Origin: VRUE01 sp963762205
GTDB taxonomy: Bacteria; Actinomycetota; Thermoleophilia; Solirubrobacterales; 70-9
Reading direction: 5' to 3'
Length of the DNA: 64,000 bases
Assembly: GCA_963762205.1 (NCBI GenBank)
Contig: CAVXJZ010000005.1
Span: forward strand, 1-64,000
Shown here in pieces: positions 44,497-54,765 of the stretch. The notes beneath the pieces were generated by a model. That model ran no database searches. It was not told the origin of the DNA and saw nothing but the letters and a program-made list of their open reading frames with translations. A program made the translations under genes and the position numbers. Numbering within the stretch: the stretch's first letter is position 1; every line of letters begins with the position of its first letter.

Positions 44497-44535
44497 TTCG
44501 CGTGACTGTATAGGAGCAATATCGTTGCGCGGCGC

Positions 44536-45225
44536 ATGGCGGGCGGGGAGCGCACAACCGGGGTACGGTCGGGCACGCCGTGGGGCGAGCTGGAGAGGAT
44601 CGAAGACGAGCGCGAGCGCCGCGCCGAGGAGCGGACGCGAACGATTCTCGAGGCGATGCTGGAGGCGAGCGGCTCACGGGGATACCGCCGGGTCTCAGTC
44701 CAGGACGTGATCGACAGCTACGGCGGCAACCGGGTCCACTTCTATCGCCACTTCAGGAGCAAGGCCGACTGCTTCGCGTGCGCCTACGAGGCTGGGATCG
44801 GGCAGCTCTCCGACCGTATCCTCCGCGCCGCCGCTGCGGCGGGCGGCTGGCGCCCGGGCGTGCGAGCGGCGCTCGACGAGCTGGCGGCGTTCGCTGCGGA
44901 GAGCCCGCAACTGGCTCGCGGCCTCGTCATCGAGGTCCAGCTCGCCGGCGGGGAGTCCGCGGAGAGGCGGGCCGATGCGCTGGCCCGCCTCGCGCGCGCC
45001 CTCGACCGCGGGCGCGAGGAGCCGAACGCCCGGCGCTCGCCGCCGGCCATCACCGCCCCATTTCTCGTCGGCGCGGTCGAGGCGGCGCTCCGCGGGGCGC
45101 TGGAGCGAGGAGGGCCCCGGGCGTTCGCCGACGCCGTTCCGGAGCTCTCCCACCTGACCGTCTCGACCTACCTGGGCGCGGAGGAGGCGAGCCGGGGCGA
45201 GGAACGCGGCCAAATGCTTGCCTGA
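44536..45225 (+). CDS. TetR-family transcriptional regulator (divergent partner)
   Basis: 229 residues. HTH segment TRTILEAMLEASGSRGYRRVSVQDVIDSYGGNRVHFYRHFRSKADCF; the recognition helix GGNRVHFYRHF is a variant of the usual TetR GVS..TFYRHF. The C-terminal domain shows LARGLVIEVQLAGGESAERRADAL. The 39-base gap to the divergent TetR gene contains a weak inverted repeat GCAA-TATCG-TTGC (44516-44528), the best visible operator candidate. No enzyme gene is directly downstream, so the regulon is not local or consists of the two regulators. Confidence 0.88.
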   Translation: MAGGERTTGVRSGTPWGELERIEDERERRAEERTRTILEAMLEASGSRGYRRVSVQDVIDSYGGNRVHFYRHFRSKADCFACAYEAGIGQLSDRILRAAAAAGGWRPGVRAALDELAAFAAESPQLARGLVIEVQLAGGESAERRADALARLARALDRGREEPNARRSPPAITAPFLVGAVEAALRGALERGGPRAFADAVPELSHLTVSTYLGAEEASRGEERGQMLA

Positions 45226-45336
45226 CGGCTGGTATCGACGCACCCCTGCATGGGGAAGGGGCCAGCGGCGACGATGTCCCGCACGCGCGGAATGGATTGA
45301 CGGCCGGCCCACAGCCCGCGCCGGGAAACGCCTGAG

Positions 45337-46137
45337 TCAGCCTTTGGGCGTGCAGCTGCGGACGACTTTGCCGGTCATCCTGAAGCCGCCCCTGAAGGTG
45401 AGGGAGCCGCGCACGAAGAAGTGGCCGGAGGGGCAGCTGGCGTAGAGGAGCGTTCGCTTCCGACCCCTGAAACCCCACTTCTTATGGATCGAGAGCTCGG
45501 CGAAGCTGAGCGAGCCCTGGCCGGCGACGATGGTCGGGACCTTGATGTAGACGCTGGTCCCGTAGAGGCCCTGTGCGCCGGCGATCTCGGCGGTGGTGAT
45601 GAACGTGGTGGGCGCCGGCACGTGGGCGTAGACGTGGAAGATGAAGACCGGGTGGCCCTTCCTCGGCGGGCCGTTGAAGATCAGCAGCGGCGCCCTGGCG
45701 AAGAAGGGATCCTGTTCGGGGAAGGCGATTTCGGCGCCGGCGTGGCCGCTGCCGACGATCGCCTTACGGCAGATGCGCTTCGCCTGCGAGGTGATCGTGT
45801 TTTCCAGCCTCTTCGTCGTGCAGACGGGCAGGCCCTCGGTGTAGACGCCGGTGTGCCGGTCGAACTCGAGCTTCAGATGGTCGAGCGCGGGAAGGTGGGT
45901 GCCGTCCGCGGTCCGGATCGTGCTCGTCGCATTGAGCGCGATCGCGGCCGGCTCATTCCTCGGCAGCACACGCGGGGTGAAGCCGCCTTCGACGGTGACG
46001 ATCAGGTTTCCGGCGCGCACCGTCTGGCCGGAGGCGCTCGAGCCGAGGATGGCGAGCGCGACCAGCGTGCCCAATGCTGCTGTGATGCGAACGCGACTCA
46101 GAGACCGACAATAACTCCACCGGCGCCGAATTCCCAA
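45337..46137 (-). CDS. Secreted protein of unknown function
   Basis: 266 residues. A basic N-terminus and hydrophobic core (ITAALGTLVALAILGSSASG) form a signal peptide. The mature part starts with LIVTVEGGFTPRVLPRNEPAAIALNATS and includes GLPVCTTKRLENT, FNGPPRKGHPVFIFHVYAHVP and ASCPSGHFFVRGSLTFRGG, with two pairs of Cys. I do not recognise a named domain; the extended beta-strand pattern suggests an all-beta fold. It is convergent with the TetR gene and not in an operon. Function unknown. Confidence 0.65.
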   Translation of the reverse strand: MGIRRRWSYCRSLSRVRITAALGTLVALAILGSSASGQTVRAGNLIVTVEGGFTPRVLPRNEPAAIALNATSTIRTADGTHLPALDHLKLEFDRHTGVYTEGLPVCTTKRLENTITSQAKRICRKAIVGSGHAGAEIAFPEQDPFFARAPLLIFNGPPRKGHPVFIFHVYAHVPAPTTFITTAEIAGAQGLYGTSVYIKVPTIVAGQGSLSFAELSIHKKWGFRGRKRTLLYASCPSGHFFVRGSLTFRGGFRMTGKVVRSCTPKG

Positions 46138-46191
46138 TCTCCGATGCGTTCGCGCCGGTCGGTGACGCTCAAGCGCCCGAGCCGTCGGCTT

Positions 46192-46902
<711 letters not shown>

Positions 46903-46918
46903 CTCTGCCCCGCCCTCG

Positions 46919-48220
46919 TCATGCGATCGGCGTCGGGCTCGGGGTCGCCAGCGGCAGGCGGATCCAGAACGTGCTGCCCTCGCCCTCGACCGAGGTCGCG
47001 CCGATCTCGCCGCCCATCACATCGACCATGCGGCGGGCGATCGCCAGCCCGAGGCCGAAGCCCTCGTGCTTGCGGGACTCGGCACGGCGATAGAAGCGCT
47101 CGAAGATGCGCTCGATCTCAGCCGCCGGTATCCCGGTTCCAGTGTCGATCACTTCCATGGCCACGTCCGTGCCGCCGTCGTTGCGGCCGCGAACGGTAAC
47201 GGTGCCGGGCGGCGGCGTGTGCTTACACGCGTTGGTCAGCAGCCCGACGAGGACCTGGCGCAGCAACGTCGGGTCGCCCTTGGCGGCGAGCTCGGGCTCC
47301 GTCTCGTACCGCAGTTTGATCCCCACCGGTGCGTCCACCGCCTCGACCGCGTCGCGGATCGCGGCGGGAACGTCGACGACCTCGGTCTCGCCGGCTCCGA
47401 GGCTCTCGACCCGGGCGAGGGTGAGCAGGGCGCGGGTCAGGCGGCTCATCCGCTCCGCGTCTTCGGCGAGGCGCTCGAGGAAGTGGTCGCGGGCCTCGGG
47501 GTCGTCCTTGGCGCCGCCCTGCAGGACCTCGATCGCGCCCGAGATGCCGGCCAGCGGGTTGCGCAGCTCATGGGCGGCGTTGGAGACGAAGTCGGCTTCG
47601 GCGAACTCGCGGCGCATCTCCTCGGTGCGATCGCGGACCACCGCGAGCACGGCGCGCTCTTCGGGGAGCGAGCGGGCCTGCATCGCGTAGGCGCGGTCGC
47701 CGATGCGGATCGCCGGATGGGCGGAGAAGCCGACCTCGGCGGCCCGCCGCAGCTGGGGCAGGATCGCCGCCGAGGGCAGCCCGGCCGGGTCGAGCAGGTC
47801 GGCGGCGGCGCTGTTGGAGAAGCGCAGCGGGCCGTCGAAATCGACGACCATGACCGCGTCGGTGAGCCCGTCGAATATCGCCTCCAGCTTGTTGCGGTCG
47901 GCGGTGAGCACGCCGAAGCTCTCCTTGAGCGAGGCCCGCATCGTCTCCAGCGAGCGCGAGAGCTCGCCGATCTCGTCGCGACCGCTGATTTCGACCGGCG
48001 CGTCGAGCGAGCCCGCGGCCATCTTCCTGGCGTTGTCGGCAAGGCGCTCGACCCGCTTGGCGATCGCCGCCGCGATCAGGAAGCCGGTGATGATGCCGAG
48101 GCCGATCGCCCCGAGCACGGCGCGCGGCCGGTCGCCGAACAGATAGACGACGCCGGCCGTGATCAGGGTGACCGCGGCGAACGCCCCGGCCAGCCAGAGC
48201 CGCATCCCGATCCTTTGCAT
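46919..48220 (-). CDS. Sensor histidine kinase (HAMP-PAS-HisKA-HATPase)
   Basis: 433 residues. Two closely spaced N-terminal membrane helices (~8-27 and ~35-52) with almost no extracytoplasmic loop, HAMP (~55-105), a PAS-like domain (~110-190) with IFDGLTDAVMVVDFDGPLRFSN, HisKA with the phospho-His in NAAHELRNPLAGISG, and HATPase_c with NACKHTPPPGTVTV, DTGTGIPAAEIERIFERF and GFGLGLAIARRMVDVMGG. The lack of a periplasmic domain suggests membrane or cytoplasmic input. PhoR-like layout, with the response regulator directly downstream. Confidence 0.93.
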   Translation of the reverse strand: MQRIGMRLWLAGAFAAVTLITAGVVYLFGDRPRAVLGAIGLGIITGFLIAAAIAKRVERLADNARKMAAGSLDAPVEISGRDEIGELSRSLETMRASLKESFGVLTADRNKLEAIFDGLTDAVMVVDFDGPLRFSNSAAADLLDPAGLPSAAILPQLRRAAEVGFSAHPAIRIGDRAYAMQARSLPEERAVLAVVRDRTEEMRREFAEADFVSNAAHELRNPLAGISGAIEVLQGGAKDDPEARDHFLERLAEDAERMSRLTRALLTLARVESLGAGETEVVDVPAAIRDAVEAVDAPVGIKLRYETEPELAAKGDPTLLRQVLVGLLTNACKHTPPPGTVTVRGRNDGGTDVAMEVIDTGTGIPAAEIERIFERFYRRAESRKHEGFGLGLAIARRMVDVMGGEIGATSVEGEGSTFWIRLPLATPSPTPIA

Positions 48221-48362
48221 GAACGTTTACTAACACAATCGCGAGGGCGGGTCCCGGTGGCGCGAGGCCGCCCGGCCTTCGGCGGGCGGGGTGCGGGGGC
48301 GCGACGGCGGGCGGGCGTGGGAGAATCGCCCGGATGGAAACGCCTTCGCACCCGAGAATGCG

Positions 48363-49106
48363 ATGAGGACGCTGGTCTTCATCCCGGCCTGGAACGAGGA
48401 GGCCTCGGTCACCGAGGTGATCGCCGACGTCCGCGAGCACATGCCCGCGGCGGACCTGCTGGTCGTCGACGACGGCTCCACCGACGCGACCGCGGCGCGG
48501 GCGCGCGAGGCCGGCGCGGTGGTCGCCTCGCTGCCCTTCAACCAGGGGCTGGGCGCCGCCCTGCAGACCGGCTACCTGTACGCGCTGCGCGAGGGCTACG
48601 GCTGCTGCGCCCACCTCGATGCCGACGGCCAGCACCCGGCCGCCGAGGTGAGCGGGCTGCTCGAGGAGGTGGTCGCCGACCGCGCCGACCTGGTGATCGG
48701 GTCGCGTTACCGGGGCGCGGACGAGGAGGAGGCGGCGGAGCCCGGCGAGGGCGACGACTACAAGCCGACGATCTCGAGGCGGATCGGGACCAGCGTCTTC
48801 CGCTTCTTCCTCACCGTGGCCACGCGGCAGCGGTTCACCGACACGACCAGCGGCATGCGGGCGGCCAACCGCCGGGTGATGGCGCTGTTCAGCGAGAACT
48901 ACTCGCCGGACTTCGCCGAGATCGAGTCGCTGCAGCTGGCCGTGCGCCAGGGCCTGCGGGTCGAGGAGGTGCCGGTGCGGATGCTCGAGCGGGCCGGGGG
49001 CAGCTCCTTCCTGACGCCGCTGCGCTCGGCCTTCTTCATCTTCAAGGGACTGATCGTGCTGCTGGTCGGCTCGTTCCGGCCGCGCCAGGTGGAGGTCGAG
49101 CGATGA
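48363..49106 (+). CDS. Family 2 glycosyltransferase (polyprenyl-phosphate glycosyltransferase-like)
   Basis: 247 residues. MRTLVFIPAWNEEASVTEVI, VVDDGSTDAT, FNQGLGAALQTGY and HLDADGQHPAAEV are the hallmark motifs of the DPM1/GtrB-like group that moves a sugar to polyprenyl phosphate. I used the ATG at 48363 because the motif set begins there. It is coupled by ATGA overlap to a DUF2304 membrane protein, a pairing common in actinobacterial envelope-glycan loci. Acceptor and sugar unknown. Confidence 0.9.
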   Translation: MRTLVFIPAWNEEASVTEVIADVREHMPAADLLVVDDGSTDATAARAREAGAVVASLPFNQGLGAALQTGYLYALREGYGCCAHLDADGQHPAAEVSGLLEEVVADRADLVIGSRYRGADEEEAAEPGEGDDYKPTISRRIGTSVFRFFLTVATRQRFTDTTSGMRAANRRVMALFSENYSPDFAEIESLQLAVRQGLRVEEVPVRMLERAGGSSFLTPLRSAFFIFKGLIVLLVGSFRPRQVEVER

Positions 49107-49594
49107 TCGCCTCGGTCGGGGGCGCCGGGCTCCTCCTCGCCGCCGCCGGCGAAGAGGCCAAGGTCCACCTCACCTCGCAGACGCGGATCGTCGCCGCGAT
49201 CCTGGCGATCGCCTTCATGGCGATGATCCTCGAGCTGATCCGGCGCAACCGCCTGCAGGAGCGCTACAGCGTCGTCTGGTTCGTCGCCGGCCTGGGGATG
49301 CTCGCGGGCGCCGCCTTCCCCGGCCTGCTGACGATCGTCGCCGACCTGATGGGCGTCCGCGACACCAACGTCGCGCTCTTCTCGATCGTCCTGCTGCTGC
49401 TGCTCGGGCTGGCGCTCAACTTCAGCGTGATCATGTCGCGGCAGGCGGCCCAGATAACGCGCCTCGCCCAGGAACGGGCACTCGAACAGGCGCGCGAGCA
49501 GGCCGCCGGCGAGCAAAACGGCGCCCGCGGGGACACGGGAGAGCCGCGACCGAGTTTGACCACGCCGCCGTGGGGTGAAGGTCGGTTGCGCTAG
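49103..49594 (+). CDS. DUF2304-family membrane protein
   Basis: 163 residues with three membrane helices (about 5-15/28-46, 60-80 and 91-112) and the DUF2304 signature LELIRRNRLQERYSVVWFVAG, then LFSIVLLLLLGLALNFSVIMSRQ. The C-terminal tail is a charged coil. Members accompany GT2 enzymes and are thought to assist the membrane step of lipid-linked sugar transfer. The last ~14 codons coincide with copy 2 of the palindromic repeat. The stop overlaps the end of the convergent holB gene by four bases. Confidence 0.85.
   Translation: MIASVGGAGLLLAAAGEEAKVHLTSQTRIVAAILAIAFMAMILELIRRNRLQERYSVVWFVAGLGMLAGAAFPGLLTIVADLMGVRDTNVALFSIVLLLLLGLALNFSVIMSRQAAQITRLAQERALEQAREQAAGEQNGARGDTGEPRPSLTTPPWGEGRLR
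49552..49585. repeat. Dispersed palindromic repeat, copy 2
   Basis: Begins GAGTTTGACCACGCCGCCGT and shares roughly 28 of 34 positions with the minus strand of 4710-4741. The inner stem CCACG/CGTGG is kept; the outer right arm has diverged. It lies at the 3' end of a coding frame between convergent genes. Confidence 0.5.
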
Positions 49595-50704
49595 AGCTCG
49601 CGCTCGAGGCGGAAGTGGAGCGCTTCGAGCGCCAGCTCCTCGGAGACGTTGAGGTCGAGGCGGCGGCGGGCGTCCTGGACGAGCTCGGCGGCGCGGCGGG
49701 CGGCCGCCGGGTCGAGGCCCTCGGCGCCGGCCCGCAGCTGGGCGAGGCGGTCGCGGTTGAAGACGACCTGCTCGGCGCCCGCGGAGACGGCCGCCAGGTC
49801 GCGGAACCAGGAGGCGCAGAGCGCCAGGCCGAGGTCGAGGGTCGCGGTGCGCCGCCGCCGCCCGGCCCGCTTCGCCTCGTCGGAGATCTCGCGCGCGGAG
49901 CGCTTGACGCCGGCCTCCTTCTCCTCCTCCAGCGCCGCGCGGGCCGCCGCCTCGGCCTCGGCGCCGACCTCCTCGGCCGCCTTCAGCAGTTTGCGCCAGG
50001 GCGCCCCGCTCGACGGCGGGGCCAGCTCGAGCGCGGCGGCGCGGAGCCTGCGGCCCGGGTCGGAGAGCAGGAAGCGGGCCAGCTCGAGATCACCGGCGGC
50101 GAGTCGGGCGGCGGTGGCGACCTCCTCCCCATCGCCCGCGGCCGCCCCCTCCCCGGCCGGCCCGCCGGCACCCAGGCCCTCTTCGACGGCCTCGATCGGC
50201 AGGGCGGCGAAGTCGATCGGCTGGCAGCGCGAGGAGATCGTCTCGAGCAGGGCCTCGGGCTCGGAGCTGAGCAGGATCAGGTGGGCGAACCCGGGCGGCT
50301 CCTCGAGGGTCTTGAGCAATGCGTTCTGGCTCTCGTCGCGCATCGACTCCGCGGACTCGACGACGAAGACGCGACGGTGGCCCTCGAAGGGCCGGTAGGA
50401 GGCGGCGCGGATCACCCGCTCGCGCACCGCCTCGACCAGGTGCTGGGCGCCGCTGGGCGCCAGCCAGACCAGGTCCGGGTGCGGCGAGGGGTCGAGCAGG
50501 GCGCGGCGGCGGGCGTCCGCCGGGTCCTCGGCGCCGACGGCGAGGATCTCGGCGGCGAAGGCGCGGGCCACGGACCGCTTGCCGGCACCGCGCGGCCCGC
50601 GGAAGAGGTAGGCGTGCGAGGGGCCCGCTCTCGAGCGCGGCGCTCAGAGTCGCCCGGGCGCGGGGCTGGTGCTCGGTGGCCGCATCGAGCGTGGAAGCCA
50701 TCAT
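49591..50704 (-). CDS. holB: DNA polymerase III delta' subunit, frameshifted near 50621
   Basis: Clamp-loader subunit. The N-terminus (MMASTLDAATEHQPRARATLSAALESGP) is in one frame; one base later, in a run of four G on the plus strand near 50621, the frame continues SHAYLFRGPRGAGKRSVARAFAAEIL with the P-loop. It then has VFVVESAESMRDESQNALLKTLEEPP and LLSSEPEALLETISSRCQ, diagnostic for DnaX/HolB proteins. holB is essential in known bacteria, so the extra base is most likely an error in the sequence. tmk lies upstream (65-base gap), the common tmk-holB arrangement. Confidence 0.9.
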
Positions 50705-50768
50705 CTCGACCGCGCCCCCGATCTGGACGCAGTTGCTCCCGCATACCGGGACGAAGTGCGTCCAGATG

Positions 50769-51359
50769 TCATCGGGAGCGGCTCCGAACCACCTCGAGTA
50801 TCCGTTTGTGGACCTCCTCGACCGAGCCGGAGGCGTCGAGGGCGACGACGCGGTCGCCGGCGATCGCGACGATCTCGTCGTAGGCCTCGGCGACGGCGCG
50901 CTGCAGCTCGACGCCCTCGGCCTCGAAGCGATCGTCGCCGCCGGCGCGGCCGAGGCCGACCTCGGGCTCGACCCGCAGGAGCAGGGTGAGGTCGGGCCAG
51001 AGGCCGTCGATGACGGTGTCGGTGAGGGAAAGCACGTGGCTGGTCCCCAGCCCGCGGGCGCCGCCCTGGTAGGCGACGCTGGAGTCGGCGAAGCGGTCCG
51101 CGACGACGACCCCGCCGGCGTCGAGCGCGGGCCGGATCACGCGGGCGACCAGGTCGGCACGGGCGGCGGAGAAGAGCAGCAGCTCGGCGAAGGGGTCGAT
51201 CTCGAGCGCCGGGTCGGCGAGCAGCTCGCGGATCCTCTCGGCGACGCCGGTCCCCCCGGGCTCGCGGATCAGCAGGGTGTCGGGGCCGAGGGCCTCGGCC
51301 AGCAGCCTCGCCTGGGTGCTCTTGCCTGAGCCGTCGATTCCCTCGAGCGAGATGAACAA
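50769..51359 (-). CDS. tmk: Thymidylate kinase
   Basis: Phosphorylates dTMP to dTDP. From a TTG at 51359: FISLEGIDGSGKST (P-loop), REPGGTGVAERIRELL (the dTMP-binding region), VVADRFADSSVAYQGGARGLG (DRx and lid region). The resulting 196 residues are near the normal ~205. The TTG follows GAGGCGGGG. The frame is open upstream into topA with no stop, so a TopA-Tmk fusion is formally possible; I prefer separate genes because a neighbouring frame gives topA a natural end at 51389. Confidence 0.87.
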   Translation of the reverse strand: MFISLEGIDGSGKSTQARLLAEALGPDTLLIREPGGTGVAERIRELLADPALEIDPFAELLLFSAARADLVARVIRPALDAGGVVVADRFADSSVAYQGGARGLGTSHVLSLTDTVIDGLWPDLTLLLRVEPEVGLGRAGGDDRFEAEGVELQRAVAEAYDEIVAIAGDRVVALDASGSVEEVHKRILEVVRSRSR

Positions 51360-51388
51360 GGGGCCCCGCCTCAGGCTTTGGTGCCGTG

Positions 51389-53681
51389 CTATGCGGCTCC
51401 CCGTTTGCGACCGCCGGGTCGCGCATGTCGGCTTTGCTTTGGCCCTTTTCCGCTTGCGGGTGGCCGTGTCCGCCTTGGTCGGCTTCGCGTCCTCGTCGCC
51501 CTCGGGCAGCGGCTTCTTCTCCATCGCCGCCTTGGCGGCTTTCGCCGCTTCGCGCTCGGCGCGGCGTTTCTTCATCTCCTGCATCGACTCGCAGTCGTCG
51601 TTGAGGCAGAGATTCCAGGATCGGCCGCGGAAGGGCACGACTTTGAGGCGCGGCGTCTCACCGCAGACCGAGCAGCGGTCTTCGAGTTTGAAGACGTCTC
51701 CGCGCTGCGGCAACGGGAAGGTCTGGTCGCATGACTCGGGGTCGTCCACCGTCCAGCCCGAGCAGCCGACGAAGCGTTTGCCCGATTTTTTGGCGCGGAT
51801 GATGCGCAGCATGTGGGGGGAGCCGTCCTCCTTCTTGCGCCCCGCCTCTTCGCAGACCTTGCAGGGGCCGAGGATGCGGTCCTGGTCCATCCCCTTCCAG
51901 ACGACCTTGGCCAGCTCCTCTTTGGTCTCGTCGATCTCCGACCAGGTCTTGTGGAGCAGGTCGCGGCTCTCGCCGACCACCTCGCCCTTGGTCATCTCGC
52001 CGGCCGCGATGCGGTCCATCTCGGCCTCGAGCTGGGCGGTCATCTCCGGCGTCGCCATCCCCGGCACGTATTTCTTGAACGCCTCGTAGAGGGCGATCCC
52101 GGTCTCGGAGGGGATCGGCGGGTTCGAGTAGACGTAGCCGCGGTCGAAGAGCTTCTGGATGATGTCGGCGCGGGTGGCTTTGGTGCCGAGGTTGCGCTCC
52201 TCCATCAGCTCGATCAGCTTCGCCTGCGAGATGCGGCCGGGCGGCTGCGTCTCCTTGTCGACGATCCAGGGATCGCCGTCGAGCTCGATCGCCTGCCCCT
52301 CCTGCAGGGCCGGTATCTCGTCGTCGGAGGAGCGGGCATAGGTGTAGATGCCGGCGTAGCCGGGATCGACGACGACCGAGCCGCGCACGAAGTAGGTCTC
52401 CGAGCCGGCCTCGATGTCGGCGCGGGTCGACTCGGTGACCATCGGCGGGCTGAAGGTGGCGAGGAAGCGCCGCACGACCAGCTCGTAGACGCGGCGCCTG
52501 GGGCCCTCGAGGGCGCCCGGATGGATCGCCTGCGTCGGGTAGATCGGCGGGTGGTCGGTCGTCTCTTTCTTGCCGCGGGTCGGGGTCAGCTCGCCGTCGA
52601 GCAGGCCCGCGGCGGCGGAGAACTCCTTGATCCGGACCAGCGACTGGACAAGCTCTCGGGTCGGCAGCGACGGGGGGTAGACGGTGTTGTCGGTGCGCGG
52701 GTAGGAGATGAAGCCGTCCATATATAGGTCCTCGGCGATGCGCATCGCGCTGGCCGGGGTGATGCCGAGGCGACTGGAGGCGTCGGTGCTGAACGCGGTC
52801 GTGTTGTAGGGGGTCGGCGGCCTGCGGGTGTTCTTGCGCGCGGTCACCGCCTTCACCGTGCCGGGGCCGGAGGTGCCGGCGAGCGCCGCGTCGGCCTCGC
52901 TGCGGTCCCAGAACTTGTCGACCGTGTGGTGGGCCTCGAAGCTGCCGTCGGCGTGCTGGAAGTTGGCGAGCAGTTCCCAGAAGGGCTTGGCGACGTGGGC
53001 GCGGCGCTCCATCTCGCGCTCGACGATCAGCCCCAGGGTCGGGCTCTGCACGCGCCCCACGGAGAGGAAGTTCGAGCCGAAGCGGCGGGTGCTGAGCGAG
53101 ACCGCGCGGGTCAGCGTCGCGCCCCAGAGCAGGTCGATGTCCTGGCGGGCGGCGCCGGCGTTGGCGAGCGGGTAGGAGAGTTCGTCGAGGTCGCCGAAGG
53201 CGCGCTCGATCTCCTCCTTGGTGAGCGCCGAGTAGCGGGCGCGCTGGACCTTGAGCACCCCCTTCTCGCTGTCCTCGGGCGAGCCGAGCTCGGGGTTGGC
53301 GTCGAGCATCTCGTCGAGCGCCTCGAGCCCGATCAGCTCGCCCTCCCGATCGAAGTCGGTGGCGATCACCAGCTCGTCGGCTTCCTTGGCGACTTTGCGG
53401 ATCGCCTTGACGACGTTTTTGTCGGTCGGCTCCTTGGTCAGCTCGGCGTCGATCAGGTCGTGCAGGTCCGTCTTCTGCCAGTTCGAGTAGCCCTCGGGGA
53501 AGGCGGGGCCGAGAACGTGGCCCTTGAGGCCGATCGTCCGGTGCTCGCTGCCGTCGTCGTCGGTCCAGGTGTAGAAGGGGACCTTGAAGGTTTTGTCCGC
53601 CGACGGCCCGCCGTCGGAGGCGCCGAGGATGTCGGCGATCTTCTTGGCGCTGTTGTTCTTCTCGGTGACGATTAAGCGCAT
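51389..53681 (-). CDS. topA: Type IA DNA topoisomerase I, archaeal-like, tail probably frameshifted
   Basis: Relaxes negative supercoils by a 5'-phosphotyrosine intermediate. The TOPRIM domain starts MRLIVTEKNNSAKKIADIL and has ATDFDREGELIG (acidic metal triad); the active-site Tyr is in GFISYPRTDNTVYP. C-terminal zinc modules follow (CKVCEEAGRK, CSVCGETP with later Cys). The opening differs from the usual bacterial VIVESPAKAKTI type and resembles haloarchaeal TopA as I recall it. In its own frame there is no stop before tmk ends; skipping one base in the Lys/Arg-rich tail yields RPGGRKRGAA and a stop at 51389. That end is used here. Confidence 0.87.
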
Positions 53682-53825
53682 CTCAGCGGAGTGAACCCCT
53701 ATCGCGGTCTGATTCTTCGCGGGCCTGCGAAGACGAAGTTGTGGTTCCGGCGGGCGAGAGTAGCAGGGGCGCTCGGCGACCCCGGCGGCCTGTCGCGCGC
53801 CGATCCCCCTAGGATCGGCGGCCGC

Positions 53826-54755
53826 ATGGACTGCTTGGTGACAGGCGGCGCGGGCTTCATCGGCTCGAATCTCGTCGATGCCCTTCTGGCGCGCGGTGAC
53901 GCGGTGACGATCGTCGACGACCTCTCGACCGGCCGCCGCGAGAACCTCGAGCCGGCGCTCGCCGAGGGCGCGCGGCTGGTCGAGCTCGACATCCGCGACG
54001 GCGAGGCGGTCGCAGCGGTCGCCGAGCAGGCCGCTCCGGAGGCGATCTTCCATCTCGCCGCCCAGATCGACGTGCGCAGGTCGGTCGCCGAGCCGGCTTT
54101 CGACGCCTCGATCAACGTCGGGGGCACCGCCAACGTGCTGGAAAGCGCGCGCCGGGCCGGGGCGCGGCGGTTCGTCTTCGTCTCCACCGGCGGCGCGATC
54201 TACGGCGAGGGCGAGGGCCAGGAGCTGCCCCTGCCCGAGTCGGCGCCGATCGCGCCGATGTCCCCATACGGGCAGAGCAAGTTCGCCGCCGAGGGCTACC
54301 TGGCGCTGTGCGAACGGCTCTACGGGCTCTCCGGAGTGAGCCTGCGGCTCGGCAACGTCTACGGCCCGCGCCAGGACCCGCTCGGCGAGGCCGGCGTGAT
54401 CGCGATCTTCTGCGGCAGGCTGCGGGAGGGCGGCCGCCCGACCGTGTTCGGCGACGGCACGCAGACCCGCGACTACATATATGTCGGGGACGTGGTGGCG
54501 GCGGCGCTGGCCGCGGCCGCCTCGGGCGCGACCGGGCCGATCAACGTCGGCACCGGGATCGAGACCGACGTGCTCGAGCTGGTCGCCCGGCTCGGGGAGC
54601 TCGGCGGAGGCGGCTTCGAGCCCGAGTTCGCGCCGCCCCGCGAGGGCGAGGTGCAGCGGATCTCGATCGACCCCGCCCGCGCCGCGGCCGAGCTGGGCTG
54701 GAAGGCCGAGACGGGCCTCGCCGACGGGCTGCGGACGACGCTCGAGTCCCTCTAA
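53826..54755 (+). CDS. NAD-dependent sugar-nucleotide epimerase (GalE-like)
   Basis: 309 residues from the ATG at 53826, where the Rossmann fold begins (MDCLVTGGAGFIGSNLVDALL). TIVDDLSTGRRENL, FHLAAQIDVRRSV, STGGAIYGEG and the catalytic SPYGQSK (YxxxK) identify a UDP-glucose/UDP-glucuronate 4-epimerase-type SDR; LRLGNVYGPRQDPLGEAGVIAIF supports it. It may supply UDP-galactose or similar to envelope glycan or exopolysaccharide synthesis. Divergent from topA; 10 bases before the next gene. Confidence 0.9.
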   Translation: MDCLVTGGAGFIGSNLVDALLARGDAVTIVDDLSTGRRENLEPALAEGARLVELDIRDGEAVAAVAEQAAPEAIFHLAAQIDVRRSVAEPAFDASINVGGTANVLESARRAGARRFVFVSTGGAIYGEGEGQELPLPESAPIAPMSPYGQSKFAAEGYLALCERLYGLSGVSLRLGNVYGPRQDPLGEAGVIAIFCGRLREGGRPTVFGDGTQTRDYIYVGDVVAAALAAAASGATGPINVGTGIETDVLELVARLGELGGGGFEPEFAPPREGEVQRISIDPARAAAELGWKAETGLADGLRTTLESL

Positions 54756-54765
54756 CCTCTCTGTC

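Noticed and set aside
53691..53825. N-terminal extension of the GalE-like epimerase
   Set aside because: The Rossmann motif begins right after the ATG at 53826; the upstream residues look like non-coding sequence in the topA divergent region.
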